Assembly (NCBI GenBank): GCA_030374765.1
Contig: JARGXX010000071.1
Span: 1,674,001 to 1,738,000 of the forward strand
DNA from: Agarophyton chilense
Lineage: Eukaryota > Rhodophyta > Florideophyceae > Gracilariales > Gracilariaceae
Length of the DNA: 64,000 nucleotides
Direction of reading: 5' to 3'
Shown: piece after piece, positions 32,979-44,200 of the stretch
How the letters are laid out: every line of letters starts with the position of its first letter
How positions within the stretch are numbered: the stretch's first letter is position 1
The notes under the pieces: model-generated
The model's database searches: none
The model's input: only the letters and a program-made list of their open reading frames with translations
Told to the model about the DNA's origin: nothing
Program-made: the position numbers and the translations under genes

Positions 32979-33150
32979 TCACCGGGGAGCGAGGCGATGA
33001 CGCCTCGGGCGTCAACAGTCTCGATTCTGAGGACGCCCCTCCAGAAGAGGAGACTCCCCCAACTAGTTTTCCTGAGCGGGATCCGCTTGCGGCGGTTGCT
33101 CAGGGTCCTCGACCACCAAGGCATTAGCCCGTTGATCGCGGTTTCCCGCA
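32979..33150 (-). other. E1 gag-pol junction
   Basis: The gag stop lies at 33151 and the pol frame is closed by TGA at 32979-32981. Gag and pol are in different frames, and no slippery heptamer is obvious in between. Confidence 0.4.
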
Positions 33151-35226
33151 TTAGCGGCGTTTGGACCGCCAAATGGCGGGTAGACCGTTGTCGTGCGGGG
33201 CCTGTCTAGCCGGTTGTACCGGAAAATACCTTGCAGAGGTGGCAGTGGGCAGGGCGAGCGAAAAGTCCGTTTTAGCGCGGAGGTATGAAGCGACGGGCAC
33301 GGTTTGCTTCTCCTGCGGCGTCAGGGCCTCATAATTTCCCACCACTTTTGGCATATCCCTCAAAGAGAGGAGACACTGGGGTGAGGTGTGGCCGTGCAAA
33401 TAGCAAAGGTGGCAGATGAGTGCCGGCCTCGGCCGCGGGTTTGCATTCCGATTATCGGCAAAACGCACCGCTTGGCGGGTATCCATCCATCCTGGCCGTT
33501 GGAAACGAGTTTGACCTTCCGCATGCGGGACTCTTGGAGGCGGAACACGGCTGCTCCCCGCATACAGAAGCGAGCCCTGCTGTGCGGTGTCAAACGATTC
33601 CGTCGTAGACGGCAAGTCCGTGGTCGGGATAGAGATCCCATCCTCGTGGGCGAGTTGCACGTGGTCGTACCCCTGCGGGGGCTTGTCATCCGCTAAAAGA
33701 GAGAGGGATGGAGAGCGGTCCTCCACCAACAATGCCTTGGTAGGCTTCAACCTCGCTTGAGGAACGCGTGCACGCAGTGCGTCACCCTCCGCCTTGGCGG
33801 TTTGGATAAGCTCGAGGTAGGTGATTCTCGGCTTATCCTCCCGGCAACGGGCCACGAGTGTTTTGATGGCGGGGTTGAGCCCGTCGATAAACATCGTGCA
33901 GCGCTCCCTGGCGGGATAAACGTTCCCACAACGGTGGAAGGCCTTGTTGAGGCGTACCGAATACTCGGTTTCCGTCTCGCCTTGGCATTGACGTGTATCT
34001 CGCAGGGCGAGGATCGCGGAATGAATTGCTTCATTCGTCGCGTATGACCTCAGTAGATACTGGACGGCTTTGGACCAACAGGAAACTCCTCCCTCGGAGG
34101 CTCGCGATGATCTTCTAACAGAGGTGTATTGGTCTTCGGCCATCCCCCGTAGGAAGTACGGTAACGCGATATAGGCTTGCCCTTCGTTCATGCCTAATAT
34201 ATCGGCTTCTGCTACAAAGCGGGCGAGGAAATCCAATACCAGGATTGGATCCTCTCCAGAAAAAGTCTTGTTCCGCAGGGAAAGCTGCATCCGTTTGATG
34301 CAGTCTTTCACCCTTCCCGTGCCACGGGGTGTACGGTCCAGCGAGGAATCCTCCAGCCGGTAGTACCGGTACGAGAGCAACTTCCGAAACTCCGGGTCGG
34401 TGGGTTTCAGCTGCTTTAACCCAGAATGCTTCCGGCCTTTCTGCCGCGACCGAATCGCACCTTGGGTGGCTGAGGACCGCTTGGAGCGGGAAGAGCGAGT
34501 GGGGCGCTCATTCTTCGAGGAGGAGTCCGTCGAGTTGGACCTCTCGGACCTGCTCCTACCAGAATCCGACGAGTCGGTGTCGGAGTCCGGGTACTTTCCC
34601 TTCCGCTTCCGGCAGTTCCTGCTGTTGCCGGCATGCTCGTCACGATGCGACACAGCGACCGGCTTTGCCGGAGTATCATTGTCCATCAAGATGGTCTGTT
34701 CCAATGTCTCCAGGCGTGCGCGAACCCGATTGAATCGGTCATCAATTCCTTCAACGAAGGCAGGGGGTCTACCCAAACACTTCAACATTTCGTTGACATC
34801 CTCCGGTAAAGTACGGAGATCCTCAACAGTTCCCTTTGCAGGGGAGTTCTCCACGATCTCGCGGAGGGCCTTGAATTCCCCAACAAGGGCGTTGTGGGCG
34901 GTACGCAGGGTGCGCACCTGATCCTCCAGGGAGGGACCCTGGAGGTTGTCGCCAACGTTTGCGGTAGGCAGGGGCACCACAGCTGCGGGTTCTGACCGGG
35001 ACACGGGAGGTGCGCCGGCAGCAGCCGAAGGAGCCCCACCGTCCATAACAGGTTGTGACAACGGGGGCAAAGGAAGGTTCCGGGATTCCCGATTGCGGCT
35101 CGAAGGTCGAGAGCCACTACCCCTCACAGGGATGCGCGAGACGAAGGGGTCGTCTGCGCGGTCCGAACCGGTTCGGGACCGACTTCGAGTGACGTCCCCA
35201 TCGGTTTCATTGGGCTTTCGATTCAT
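33151..35226 (-). CDS. E1 Gag capsid/nucleocapsid protein
   Basis: 691 aa, uninterrupted. The N-terminal third is Arg/Ser/Pro rich with a coiled segment (about 95-125). A polar RS-type stretch precedes the capsid-like region around 290-480 (LSYRYYRLED; LDFLARFVAEADILG; YFLRGMAEDQY), which matches E3 Gag around YRNYLLAYKSAKY. A zinc knuckle C605-x2-C608-x4-H613-x4-C618 follows (CHLCYLHGHTSPQC). Gag is the only E1 gene without a visible break, so it could still be made and might act on copies elsewhere. Confidence 0.88.
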   Translation of the reverse strand: MNRKPNETDGDVTRSRSRTGSDRADDPFVSRIPVRGSGSRPSSRNRESRNLPLPPLSQPVMDGGAPSAAAGAPPVSRSEPAAVVPLPTANVGDNLQGPSLEDQVRTLRTAHNALVGEFKALREIVENSPAKGTVEDLRTLPEDVNEMLKCLGRPPAFVEGIDDRFNRVRARLETLEQTILMDNDTPAKPVAVSHRDEHAGNSRNCRKRKGKYPDSDTDSSDSGRSRSERSNSTDSSSKNERPTRSSRSKRSSATQGAIRSRQKGRKHSGLKQLKPTDPEFRKLLSYRYYRLEDSSLDRTPRGTGRVKDCIKRMQLSLRNKTFSGEDPILVLDFLARFVAEADILGMNEGQAYIALPYFLRGMAEDQYTSVRRSSRASEGGVSCWSKAVQYLLRSYATNEAIHSAILALRDTRQCQGETETEYSVRLNKAFHRCGNVYPARERCTMFIDGLNPAIKTLVARCREDKPRITYLELIQTAKAEGDALRARVPQARLKPTKALLVEDRSPSLSLLADDKPPQGYDHVQLAHEDGISIPTTDLPSTTESFDTAQQGSLLYAGSSRVPPPRVPHAEGQTRFQRPGWMDTRQAVRFADNRNANPRPRPALICHLCYLHGHTSPQCLLSLRDMPKVVGNYEALTPQEKQTVPVASYLRAKTDFSLALPTATSARYFPVQPARQAPHDNGLPAIWRSKRR

Positions 35227-35326
35227 CGGCGGTTACACTTGAGAGGGATGAGAAAAACGGAACTTTCCGGGTCAACACTGACAAGACCTCAAAAGAGGGA
35301 AACACACAAGTGGAACTCCTTTCTTT

Positions 35327-35342
35327 CTAAGTCGGGAGACCA
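35327..35342 (-). other. E1 primer binding site
   Basis: Three bases inside the 5' LTR the minus strand reads TGGTCTCCCGACTTAG, complementary to a tRNA ending in CCA. E3 has the near-identical TGTTCTCCCGACTTGG at the same spacing, which supports both calls. I cannot name the tRNA. Confidence 0.75.
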
Positions 35343-35345
35343 CTT

Positions 35346-36178
35346 TGTAGTGCAGTGCCCGCGTACGGGAAAACACCACGAAGACGCTCGGGATCTTCCT
35401 CCAAGGAGGTAGCTGAGCTGAAAAGATCCCTCCCAGAGGTGACACGACTTAGCCGGGTTGTAAGGCCGGGGTCACCCGTCGCGACTTGCGCCGGGAGGTG
35501 AAGAAGGGCTCCTCTTGTGCGTGTGCCTTGGATTGAGGAAAAGGTCCACACGGTGGCCGTGATCCGACGTGTCGGTACAGTCGCGGATAGCAGGATGCTA
35601 CCCGTAATCGGGGAACGAGGAAAAGGAAAAAGGGAAAAAGGGAGAAGGAGGGGGACGAGGGGCGATGGTACCGAGCCACGCGAGTGGCTCTGTATGATAC
35701 GGCACAGCCGGAGACAAACCCTTAACAAGGCGAAACACAACAACAGTTGGAAAAACACTCCCAGCGATGGGTCTCTTTAGGCGGGCAAGGGGGATGGTCA
35801 ACCCGAGTGCTACGCGCTACTCCTCTTGAGAGGTGATTAGCCCGCGTAGGCGGTAGAGACCAGAGCCCAACCCAGATCGGCAACCTTGGGGAAGATTGAG
35901 ATCGGGACCCTTGATGGGGGAGTTTACTGGTGCGGCGGCCACTGCCGTCGCACTAAGTACTGTAGCTCCACTAGTGTAATAACTAACTAAATAAATAGAT
36001 AGGGAGTTCCTATCCACCCACCTACTGTGGTCATAACTACACCTGCCAACCGTCCCACACGTGTAGACATTCCGGCATTCCGGGGAACGGTCATAGACTG
36101 TACTCATATAATGAGCAAGTGCCGGATGTTCCGGAAAAATACAAAGTCCAAGAAAACCTTCAGAGGGCGTGCACTTCA
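35346..36178 (-). repeat. E1 5' LTR (right copy)
   Basis: 833 bp, TGTAGTGC to GCACTTCA on the plus strand. Differs from the left copy mostly within the first 80 bp. Confidence 0.93.
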
Positions 36179-36183
36179 GTGTC
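36179..36183. repeat. E1 target-site duplication, right copy
   Basis: GTGTC, identical to 24468-24472. Confidence 0.9.
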
Positions 36184-36203
36184 GACGTACAGGCACGTAC
36201 TTA

Positions 36204-36540
36204 GCAACTTGACGGCCGCTAGCGACGCTGCGCGCCTTAGCAGCGGCCGCGGCACGCACATATTTCCTTTTGAACTGGCGCCAATACTATTACTTGCAGT
36301 GTAGACTTAAAGTGACGGACTATGCAACTTGACGGCCGCTAGCGACGTACAGGCAAGTACTTTGCAACTTGACGGCCGCTAGCGGCGCTGCGCGCCTTAG
36401 CAGTGGCCACGGCACGCACATATTTCCGTTTGAACTGCCGCCAATACTAAAACTTGCAGTGTAGATTTCAAGTGACGGACTTTGCAACTTGACGGCCACT
36501 AGCGGCGCTGCGCGCCTTAACAGCGGCTGCGGCACGCACA
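36204..36540. repeat. Tandem repeat with 120-bp and 40-bp periods
   Basis: The word GCAACTTGACGGCC starts at 36204, 36324, 36364 and 36484, so spacings are 120, 40 and 120 bp. Each long unit contains CTAGCG, GCTGCGCGCCTTA, GGCACGCACA and ACTTGCAGTGTAGA. E1 inserted into one ACTTGCAGTGTC copy of this family. Confidence 0.85.
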
Positions 36541-36731
36541 GTGGCGCCGGATATCTCTTTGTAGCACGAGAATGCATTGGTTTCAACTATCTTGGTGATT
36601 TGGCTTTTTATGGCTCCGTGCGTCTCTAATTCGGAATGGGAAAAAGTTTGAAGATCAAAACAGGTTTACACGCAAACAAATAGAAAAGCATAACATTTTT
36701 TTTGGCTGAGTGTTTGAGCACTGATGCATAT

Positions 36732-37240
36732 CTACGTAGTGGGGTGAGGATTGCAAAACTCTATAGCCTCAGGAAGCACTGGATTGATTAGTGGAACTGG
36801 CATCGGATGTATCGTCTGTGGATTGTCAGGCGTAAGGCTAGAGTCGTGCAGTAACAACACATGCTCGTTCCTTCGCACTCGTGACAGCGCCACATACAGC
36901 TGACCTGCACAGAAGAATTTTGATCGCACATCAACAACTAAACCGTTCAGAGTTTTGCCCTGTCCTTTGTGAACTGTTGCTGCAAATGCAAGTCGAATGG
37001 GGACCTGTCTTCGAATCATAGGAATTTCTGCAAAGGAAAACTCAAAATCAATGTGATGCAGCACTTATGACTCGATTACTTGACCGTTTTCGTTGAACCT
37101 TGCCACATGCATCGTAAACTGATCCACACGAACTACGAAAAACATTTTTCCATTTACCAACACTGGATGCAGAACGTTTCGAATAACCATCACAGGAACA
37201 CCAATTTTGAGGCACAGGTTGTGTGGAGGGATACCAGTGG
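36732..37240 (-). pseudogene. PIF1-type helicase C-terminal relic (Helitron-like)
   Basis: Two frames joined by a frameshift near 37064. The upstream part reads TTGIPPHNLCLKIGVPVMVI then NVLHPVLVNG; the downstream part has PIRLAFAATVHKGQGKTLNG and GQLYVALSRVRR, the last helicase motifs of PIF1 proteins. Helitron RepHel proteins end in such a domain, but no Rep domain or Helitron end is visible, so a host PIF1 pseudogene is possible. Broken on its 5' side by the E2 LTR at 37241. Confidence 0.75.
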
Positions 37241-38128
37241 TGTGGAGCAAAACCCGGCGACGGGAAGTGCTCTCAAGGTGTTCGAAGCCTTGCTCCCTGG
37301 GGGAGGCAGACTCAGAGACAGAGCCCTCCGTTCCACCCGTAGTGTGGGGTGTAACTCCCACGGGGGATTCCGGCAGTACCGACGGAGGTGAGGGGTAGAA
37401 ACCGTTGGGTCGGGAATGGGTATGGGTATCCCAAAGAATGGGGGAAAATCCGGCGAAGAGGAAAAACGGGGCGAGGGTCGGGCACTAACAGGCACCGGAC
37501 CCGAGAACCAGAAAAGGGGCGAAACATCAAAAGAAACCCAATACAGGGGCGAAAACCTGTCCTCGAAAGGAAACACAAAAAGCACGCAACAAGTAAGCAG
37601 AACCCCCACGGGGTATCGTGCACGCAGGTCGTCTGAGCGGTCCCAAGGGGGTGGTTGCACGGAACCCAAACGTGGGCACTCTCCAAGTGGAGTCGTGTCC
37701 CTACGCAGGCGTTGCTAACCAGAGCCCTTTCCGGGTTGCAAGGCCGAAACGATGGCGACGAAGAACCTCTAAAGGTATCGAAGACCAACCTTGGTTACCC
37801 TTTTACTCTGAGCTTCGGACTTTCAGATCTCGTCTCCCTAAGTAGGGCCCACTAACTAAACTCTACAGTAGTGCACACCTGCTCAGGGCCATACACGTGG
37901 AGATCCCACTGTCAGGGCCCAAAAGTCCAACGTTCTAACAAATATCCGAAAATCGGTGCCAAAATTAAGCCACGTGTATCACGGGGCCAATCCAACCATG
38001 GGCCATCCGAATTTTCACTTCATAGGCGAACTCTAACCAGAAAACAGTGCCACCTCAGCACACCTTAGAGGGGATCATCGTCATAACCCTCGGAGGGTTC
38101 AATCCTCATTCTATGAGTTGCATCTTCA
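37241..38128 (-). repeat. E2 3' LTR
   Basis: About 888 bp, set by analogy: starts TGTGGAGC at the break in the helicase relic and ends GCATCTTCA, followed by AGTATCCCCTAA, the counterpart of the E1 polypurine tract. With no second LTR copy, both ends are inferred. Confidence 0.6.
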
Positions 38129-38199
38129 AGTATCCCCTAACTGGGCGTTGCTCTACATTTCTCCCTTCTTAAGACGAGGAAGAACATTCAGAGCGGCGG

Positions 38200-40095
38200 G
38201 TGTCTCGCTTTCCGGTCACTATATATACTTCTCTACCAATGGGGTCCTTCACCACTTCTGGGGATCGCCACAAAACCGGCACATCGGTACAACTTTCTTC
38301 TACTCCTCCGACTTTCGGCGATAAGCAACTTCTCGCAACAGCAGTCTCAACCAGCCCTCTCAAGGGAATGAACCCATACGTTTTCAACCCACTTTCGGGG
38401 CCATCGGCCTCCGCGCCGGCGGACAACGAAGCTCCCCAGCAGGGTGGATATTTCTCCGGTTTGGATGCGGCTCCGTCAGGTACCGAACCTTCCCCCTTGG
38501 CGAGTAACCGACATCCTCAGGAGGATTTGGACATTAACGCGGTGGCGTGGAACTCCGCTCATGCGATGCCCTTGGTAGCAAACTCCAGAGGTTGGATCTC
38601 AAACGAATCCTTTCGAAGGTGGAGTCCCCTTACCGATCCGGTGATATATTCCCGCGCTCCGTGGTTCCATCCGACAGCGGTTCGCGACGATGAGCTCATC
38701 GACTCCTACGTGGAGGACGGCTTATTGCCGGGTGGCCTACCTGTCGAGGTTGTACGTTCTCCCGATTGGAGGGCGCGGGTAGCCATAGAGCCTCAGTATC
38801 TATACCGCGGTCGCGGGGAGTCCCTGGACAAGGCGCGCGCAGCGATGGCGGCTCTGTCCTACCAGCGATTGGAGAGGTCACGCTTTGACCATCTGGTTCC
38901 CCCGGAGTACGGGTTCGATGTCGCCTATTACCGCACGTACGGTGAGGTCTCCTACGGGGATAAACTGGCAGCCTTTCCCGAAGCCGAGTTCCGCGGACCG
39001 GGTTTTCCTCTCCGAGAAGATATGCTCCAATGGAGTCGTCCCATCCTTCGGGCTGAATTCAGGTACCTTCAACGGCAGTTTACACAGTAAGGATTCGATC
39101 GACGCGTGCGCTTCGAGAGCCGTTCGCGCTCCCGTTTCGGGTTCCTTGTCCCGTATCCTCACGTGGAACTGGAGCGCATCCGTAACACGGCGAAGGTTGG
39201 GCGATTCGTGCCCCTTCCAGCTTGGTGGAGTAAGGTCGAGGTCCCCCGAGGGTGCTTTGCTGAACTGCCCCCGTGCATGTATTATATCGAGTCTCGTTTG
39301 ATGCACGACCCGAACTCGGGATACTGGGCCCTCGTTGCAGCCGAGTGGGCAGCCCGCGTAGCGGCACACCTCCTCTGGGATGCTCATGACCATTTCCGTA
39401 TCTGGTATATTCCTCCGATGCTACGGACCATCATGCGTCCGATCGACCTTGTCCCAGCGTTGGGTTCGGTCAGCAACGTGCATGACCTGTATCCAATCTT
39501 GGACGTGATCGACAACACCCAATGGGATCGATTTCCAATGGAAAACCAGCCCACAGGGGAAGGATCCGCGCGAGACAAGTCTCCTGGCCGGTACGATCCG
39601 GGCTCCGGTAACTGGGTCTATTACAATCCCTTCGAAGGGGTTCGCATTAGCGCGGCGCAAGCACGGGCGCTGATTGACTGGCCTCGACCGATGCCGGTGG
39701 GACACCCGAAGGGGTTCATTCATACCGACGATTACGAGTACGAGCCTCCAGTAGACCTGGACGATCCAGCGTTGGATAACGACATGCCAGCTCCTAGTGG
39801 AGTACTCCCTGTGGAGCCATCTGCACCCTTCCAACCGGTGGGAACGACCTGAGCTGCGGCGGCGAATGCATCCGGTGGCGGTCCATCTGCACCCCCCGGG
39901 TGGGGTGTGAACACCCTTGCGCGGGCGCCGGTTGCCACTCCGCAAGCGGATAGTGTGCGATAAGGCCTCGTGAACGCGGGCATTCCGATTCCCCCGGGTA
40001 TGACGGATTTGAGCCAGATGTTGGCTTTCGCCTCGGCGTACCATCAGGGTCACAATTCCGACGGTGGGGCGGGTCCCTCCTCGGGCTTTCCGTAA
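38200..40095 (+). pseudogene. Antisense frame carried by E2, homologue of the E1 frame
   Basis: One frame of 632 codons opposite to pol, with three internal stops (39088 TAA, 39850 TGA, 39961 TAA) and no frameshift. APWFHPTAVRD starts at residue 153; spacing to RFE is 151 codons exactly as in E1. Other shared blocks: GRFVPLPAWW, RAEFRY, WAALVAAEWA-like, GHPKGF. None of the three stops is shared with E1, where the aligned codon at 39088 is Asn. TATATATA at 38220 lies just inside the LTR end, as the CATAAAAG box does in E1. The true start may be 38200 or 38239. Function unknown. Confidence 0.72.
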
Positions 40096-40149
40096 TTCCG
40101 CCTTCGGGCAATTGTGGAGTCCATAGCTTGGCGACAATAGTAAACTTCT

Positions 40150-40330
40150 GATATTTGCATAACTTCTTTTCTTCTTCCTTCCTAGGATCTTAACTTCTAC
40201 TTCTTTTCTTCTTCCTTCTTCGGATCCTTCTTAGGATCTTCTTTATCTTTGTCTTCATCTTCTTCCCTTCCTAGGGTCCAATCTTCTTCTTAATCTTCTT
40301 CTCCACTTCGTGGGTCTTCTTTCCCTTTTT
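40150..40330. repeat. CT-rich tract between convergent E2 genes
   Basis: About 180 bp of TTCTTC, CTTCCTT and GGATCTT words, purine-rich on the pol sense strand. It lies between the antisense frame and the chromodomain, where transcripts from both sides would end. Confidence 0.7.
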
Positions 40331-40516
40331 TCATCATAAACTGTCCCGATAACCGGTGCTGTGTTCCCCGGTGAACGGCGCTAGGCCGAGGGCCAGTAGA
40401 CATTCCCTCTCAATACGTGTTCTTCGGGGTACTCTCCTCAATTCCTCTTCAGAGATCCAACATCTTCCTCACTTCGAGGTCGCATCCACACCAGTTCCCG
40501 TGGTGGCTTACCCGAC

Positions 40517-40720
40517 TTAGGCACGATCCAGACTTGGAGGCAAGGTTACCCGAGCGCGTCGGTGATCGGATAAAACCTTAGACCTCGGAAGGTGCTCAAT
40601 GGGATCCACTGTATCCTCATCAGGCGAGAATCCGTACCATCGGACTTGGTAGCGGACTTCTCCCTCGGGGGTGTAGATGTGATGCACGATGCGATCGATA
40701 ACGAATTCCTGCGGGTACAC
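40517..40720 (-). pseudogene. E2 chromodomain
   Basis: EFVIDRIVHHIYTPEGEVRY, then QVRWYGFSPDED, then PIEHLPRSKVL, clearly homologous to the E1 chromodomain and also lacking the last aromatic. Separated from pol by a broken low-complexity region. Confidence 0.75.
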
Positions 40721-41272
40721 TTTTCCCTGTTCGGGCTACTCTTCCATCTTGAAACGCTCTAGTTCCCTTGAGGGTGTCAACGTAGGGTTTAGACACACCC
40801 CGGTGGGTTCTTTTCCGTGTTGCGAGCGGGTCTCAGCACTTCGTCCAAACGGCGCCGAGGGGCCTGTGGGCTACGTTGTAACTTCCGTCTACGGAGTCAA
40901 AACGGCCCAGTTTTGGGTTCTTCTTAAAGCGGAGATCTTCCCAATAACAACGGTGTTCTTAGATTCCATGACGGTTGAGAAACCGCGACGCCGTAGCGTC
41001 TCCAACCTCAGGGGGGTAAGACTTCAACGTCAACCCGAGCTACGGGGACGAAGGTTGATCCCGTGCAACGCGCCGTGCGACGGAGGTGGTTTGTGCGACG
41101 GTTGGTCGTCAAAGCCTTTTGATGGGCTCGGTGCCATTCGAAGTGTGCCACACAAATGCGCGGGCGCCCCGTGTGGGGTGACCGTTCTTTGTGCGGGAAA
41201 ATCTGCCTATGCGGATGTGAGGTGGCGCTTTCGACACGCGCTAGCACTCTCCTGAGCTGTCCCCGACGGGTC

Positions 41273-44200
41273 TCACTCATTTCTTTCCCATTCCTGAGGG
41301 TTCCAGTGTCTCCATAAGAGTTCCTGTTCCCATTCCATAACGGAGAGCCAAATTTGGTCAACCTCGTCGTCGAGATCTTCCCTATGCGGGTCCGCTGACA
41401 CAGCTCGTTCCCGAGAAAGTGGGGTTTGAGTGGGCGACACCTCAGTGTCTCGTCCGCGGCGGCGGGTGATCGTCGGCTCTGTAGCCGTTCCGGGTGCGGA
41501 GTTCTCCACACGACTCTCCCTAGGCGGGTTTTCGTCATCTTTTCTGACGTCGTGCTCGGCTGGGTCGGCAGTGATGTCGCTACCCATACGATGGGGTTGT
41601 GACTTCTCTGTCGCCGGCTCGGTCGGGCTCGCCGTCTCACTGTGAGAACTAGATTCCCTGTTAGGGCGACTGGCTGACGCCGAAACATCGTCCTGCGAAG
41701 GAACTAAGTCCTCCTCCCCCTCCTTAGGCGGAGAGCCAGGAGGCTTGATTACCTCCGGTGGGGGAGTAACTCTGTAAGAGTTCGTTGACTGGGCCCTTGA
41801 GGGAGCGGGCCCAGGTTCGGGAGTATCCGAAGTTTCCTGTAGGTCGGTTAAACCTCGTTCCGGGTGCGGAAGTATAACGGGGCGGGTGTTCGAATCTCCG
41901 CCTGACGGGTTAACTTCCGTTGAATCATCCCCTGTGGAGGGCGTTGGTGCCGACACCACTTCCACATTTGGGTTGGGCGCTCGTGTCATGCGGTCCCTGG
42001 AGATCCGTTCGTGGCGGTTAGCGATATCCAATACCACCGTGTCCGGGTCTACAGAAACCACACGATAGGGTCCGTCCACAATTGGCGAAAGCTTGTGCCT
42101 ACGTTCCTTTTCAGGATTGTAGTATTCCTTTCGAAGGAAGACGAAGTCGTCTGCCTCCACCTGAGATAGAGGTTTGCGAACCCGATCTTCAAAGTCCTTC
42201 TTGTAGGCGCGTTGAGCTTTGTCCATTGCTTTCCGGGCTATCGGCACCATCTTCGTAAGCCACTCCTTCCAGGCTTCTCGGTAGAATCCTGGTGACGGGT
42301 ACGTCGACAGCGTCGGTTGAGCCTCGATGGCGACCGGCGGCCGTGTCCTCGACAGTACCAGTTCGAATGGGGATAACGATGTAACCCGATGTACTGGGTG
42401 TTGTATGCATACGTGATAGCGTCTGTGTACAAGTCCCAATTTTTGGGGTGATCCACAACATGCGATTTCAAAGCGTTGAGTATCGTGCGGTTAAACCTCT
42501 CCACCTGGCCATTCCCCTGAGGGTGATACGTAGTAACAAATAAATTCCTTACATCAAGGATTCGACATACATCCTGAAAGAACTTTGATGCGAATTGCCC
42601 TCCGTTGTCGGATAACAACTGCACCGGCGGTCCATATACGAACACCCAATGGGTCACGAACGCTTGCGCGACGGTAGCGGCGGTGATCCGCTTCAGCGGC
42701 ACAGTTCTCGTTAGCTTAGAGAATCTGTCAGAAATGACAAGCAGATACCGATGACCTCGGGGCGTCCTGATAAACTCCCCTAGGATGTCTATGGCCACGA
42801 ATTCGAGTGGAGCCCGTGCCGGGAACAGCGTCAACTTCTTAGAGTGCTTCCGAAGTTTGACGTCATTCTTGGCGCAATTGGCGCAGGCCCGTCTGACGGC
42901 GTAACAATCGAATGCCATTGCCGGCCAGTAAAAGTCCCTTCTCATCGTGAGGTACAGTTTTCTTCCCCCGGGGTGGGCGCTAACCTTCACATAGTGAGTG
43001 AGGTGTAATACCCTCTGTTGTAGGGCGTGCGGGACCACTATCCTCGGGCGAGGTCCAACGGTCCTGATTAGGTAACCCTGATCGTCGTCCTCGAAAGGGA
43101 ACTGAAATCCTCCGTTGAGGCGAGCCCGAATCCGTGTACAGAATGGGTCGAGCTGTTGCTCGCGTATCATCTCCTCTGGAGAGATAGGTATAAAAGAGCC
43201 GGTCGGCGAATCCAGACTCTCGTTGACGAGTATATCGTCACAAACATCATCCGTCAGCAGTTGAGCTCCTCCCTCGAGGTCCGATACCATAAAACATGGG
43301 ATGTCATCGTCCTCGTAAGGTACCGCTTCCGCTGTGGTTCCCAAGCGGGATAGTGCAGCAGCCTGAGTGTTCAGCTTCCCTTTCTTGTACAGGATCTCAA
43401 AGTCGAATCCTGACAGTCGGAGACGCCAGCGCATAAGGCGGCCCGAGGGTTCGGAGATCTCCAGGAGCCAACACAATCATGCGTGGTCCGTATGGACTAT
43501 GAAACTAGTACCCATCAGATAGGGGCGAAGTGTAGCTAAGGCCCACACAACGGCTAAACATTCTTTCTCGGAGACCGAGTAGTTCCTTTCATGGACATTC
43601 AGGGAACGTGACCAGTACCCAATAGGGTGACGTTCACCATCCTCAGAGGATTGGAACAGTGCACACCCTACTTGGTTTGCACTAGCATCGGCTTCCACTT
43701 CGTAAGGGAGCCCAGGATTGGGTAGAGCCAAGATTGGCGGTGATGTTACGGCATTCACCAGTGCCGTGAAGGCAGACGCTTCCGCGTCGCCAAAAGGTTC
43801 CAGTTCAACTGGTTGTCCCTTCGTCAGGAGCCTGTTGAGGGGGTTGGCAATATCCGCAAAGCTCGGGACGAATCGACGATACACGTTACACAGACCTAAG
43901 AACAATCGCAACTCCGTTTGAGTTTTCGGGTGTTTTGCTTCCTTCAAGGATTTCACTTGTACTTCATCGATGGAAAGCTGTCCGGGACGGATGATATGAC
44001 CCAGATACTTAACCGAATCGGTGAAAAACTCGCACTTCTTGAGTTTCAAGGTGATTCCCGCGTCGCGGAGTATCTTCATTACGTCCATGACTTGTTCGAG
44101 GTGGTCATCCAGGTTGTTGGAGAAGACAATAATGTCGTCTAAATACACTAGACACGTCCTCCACTTGAAGGGAGCCAACAGAATGTCTATCGCCCGTTGA

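Larger units (their letters stand above)
24473..36178 (-). mobile_element. E1: Ty3/gypsy chromovirus-type LTR retrotransposon, 11.7 kb
   Basis: Complete by structure: two TG..CA LTRs, 5-bp GTGTC target duplication, PBS, PPT, gag, then protease-RT-RNase H-integrase in the gypsy order, then a chromodomain. It reads right to left. Counting by eye gives about 17 substitutions and one 3-bp indel between LTRs (about 2%), so insertion is fairly recent. It is no longer autonomous: an in-frame TAG precedes the protease active site, RNase H has lost a catalytic Asp, and gag and pol are out of frame with each other. It also holds a large antisense frame (25406-27250) next to the 3' LTR. Confidence 0.93.
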
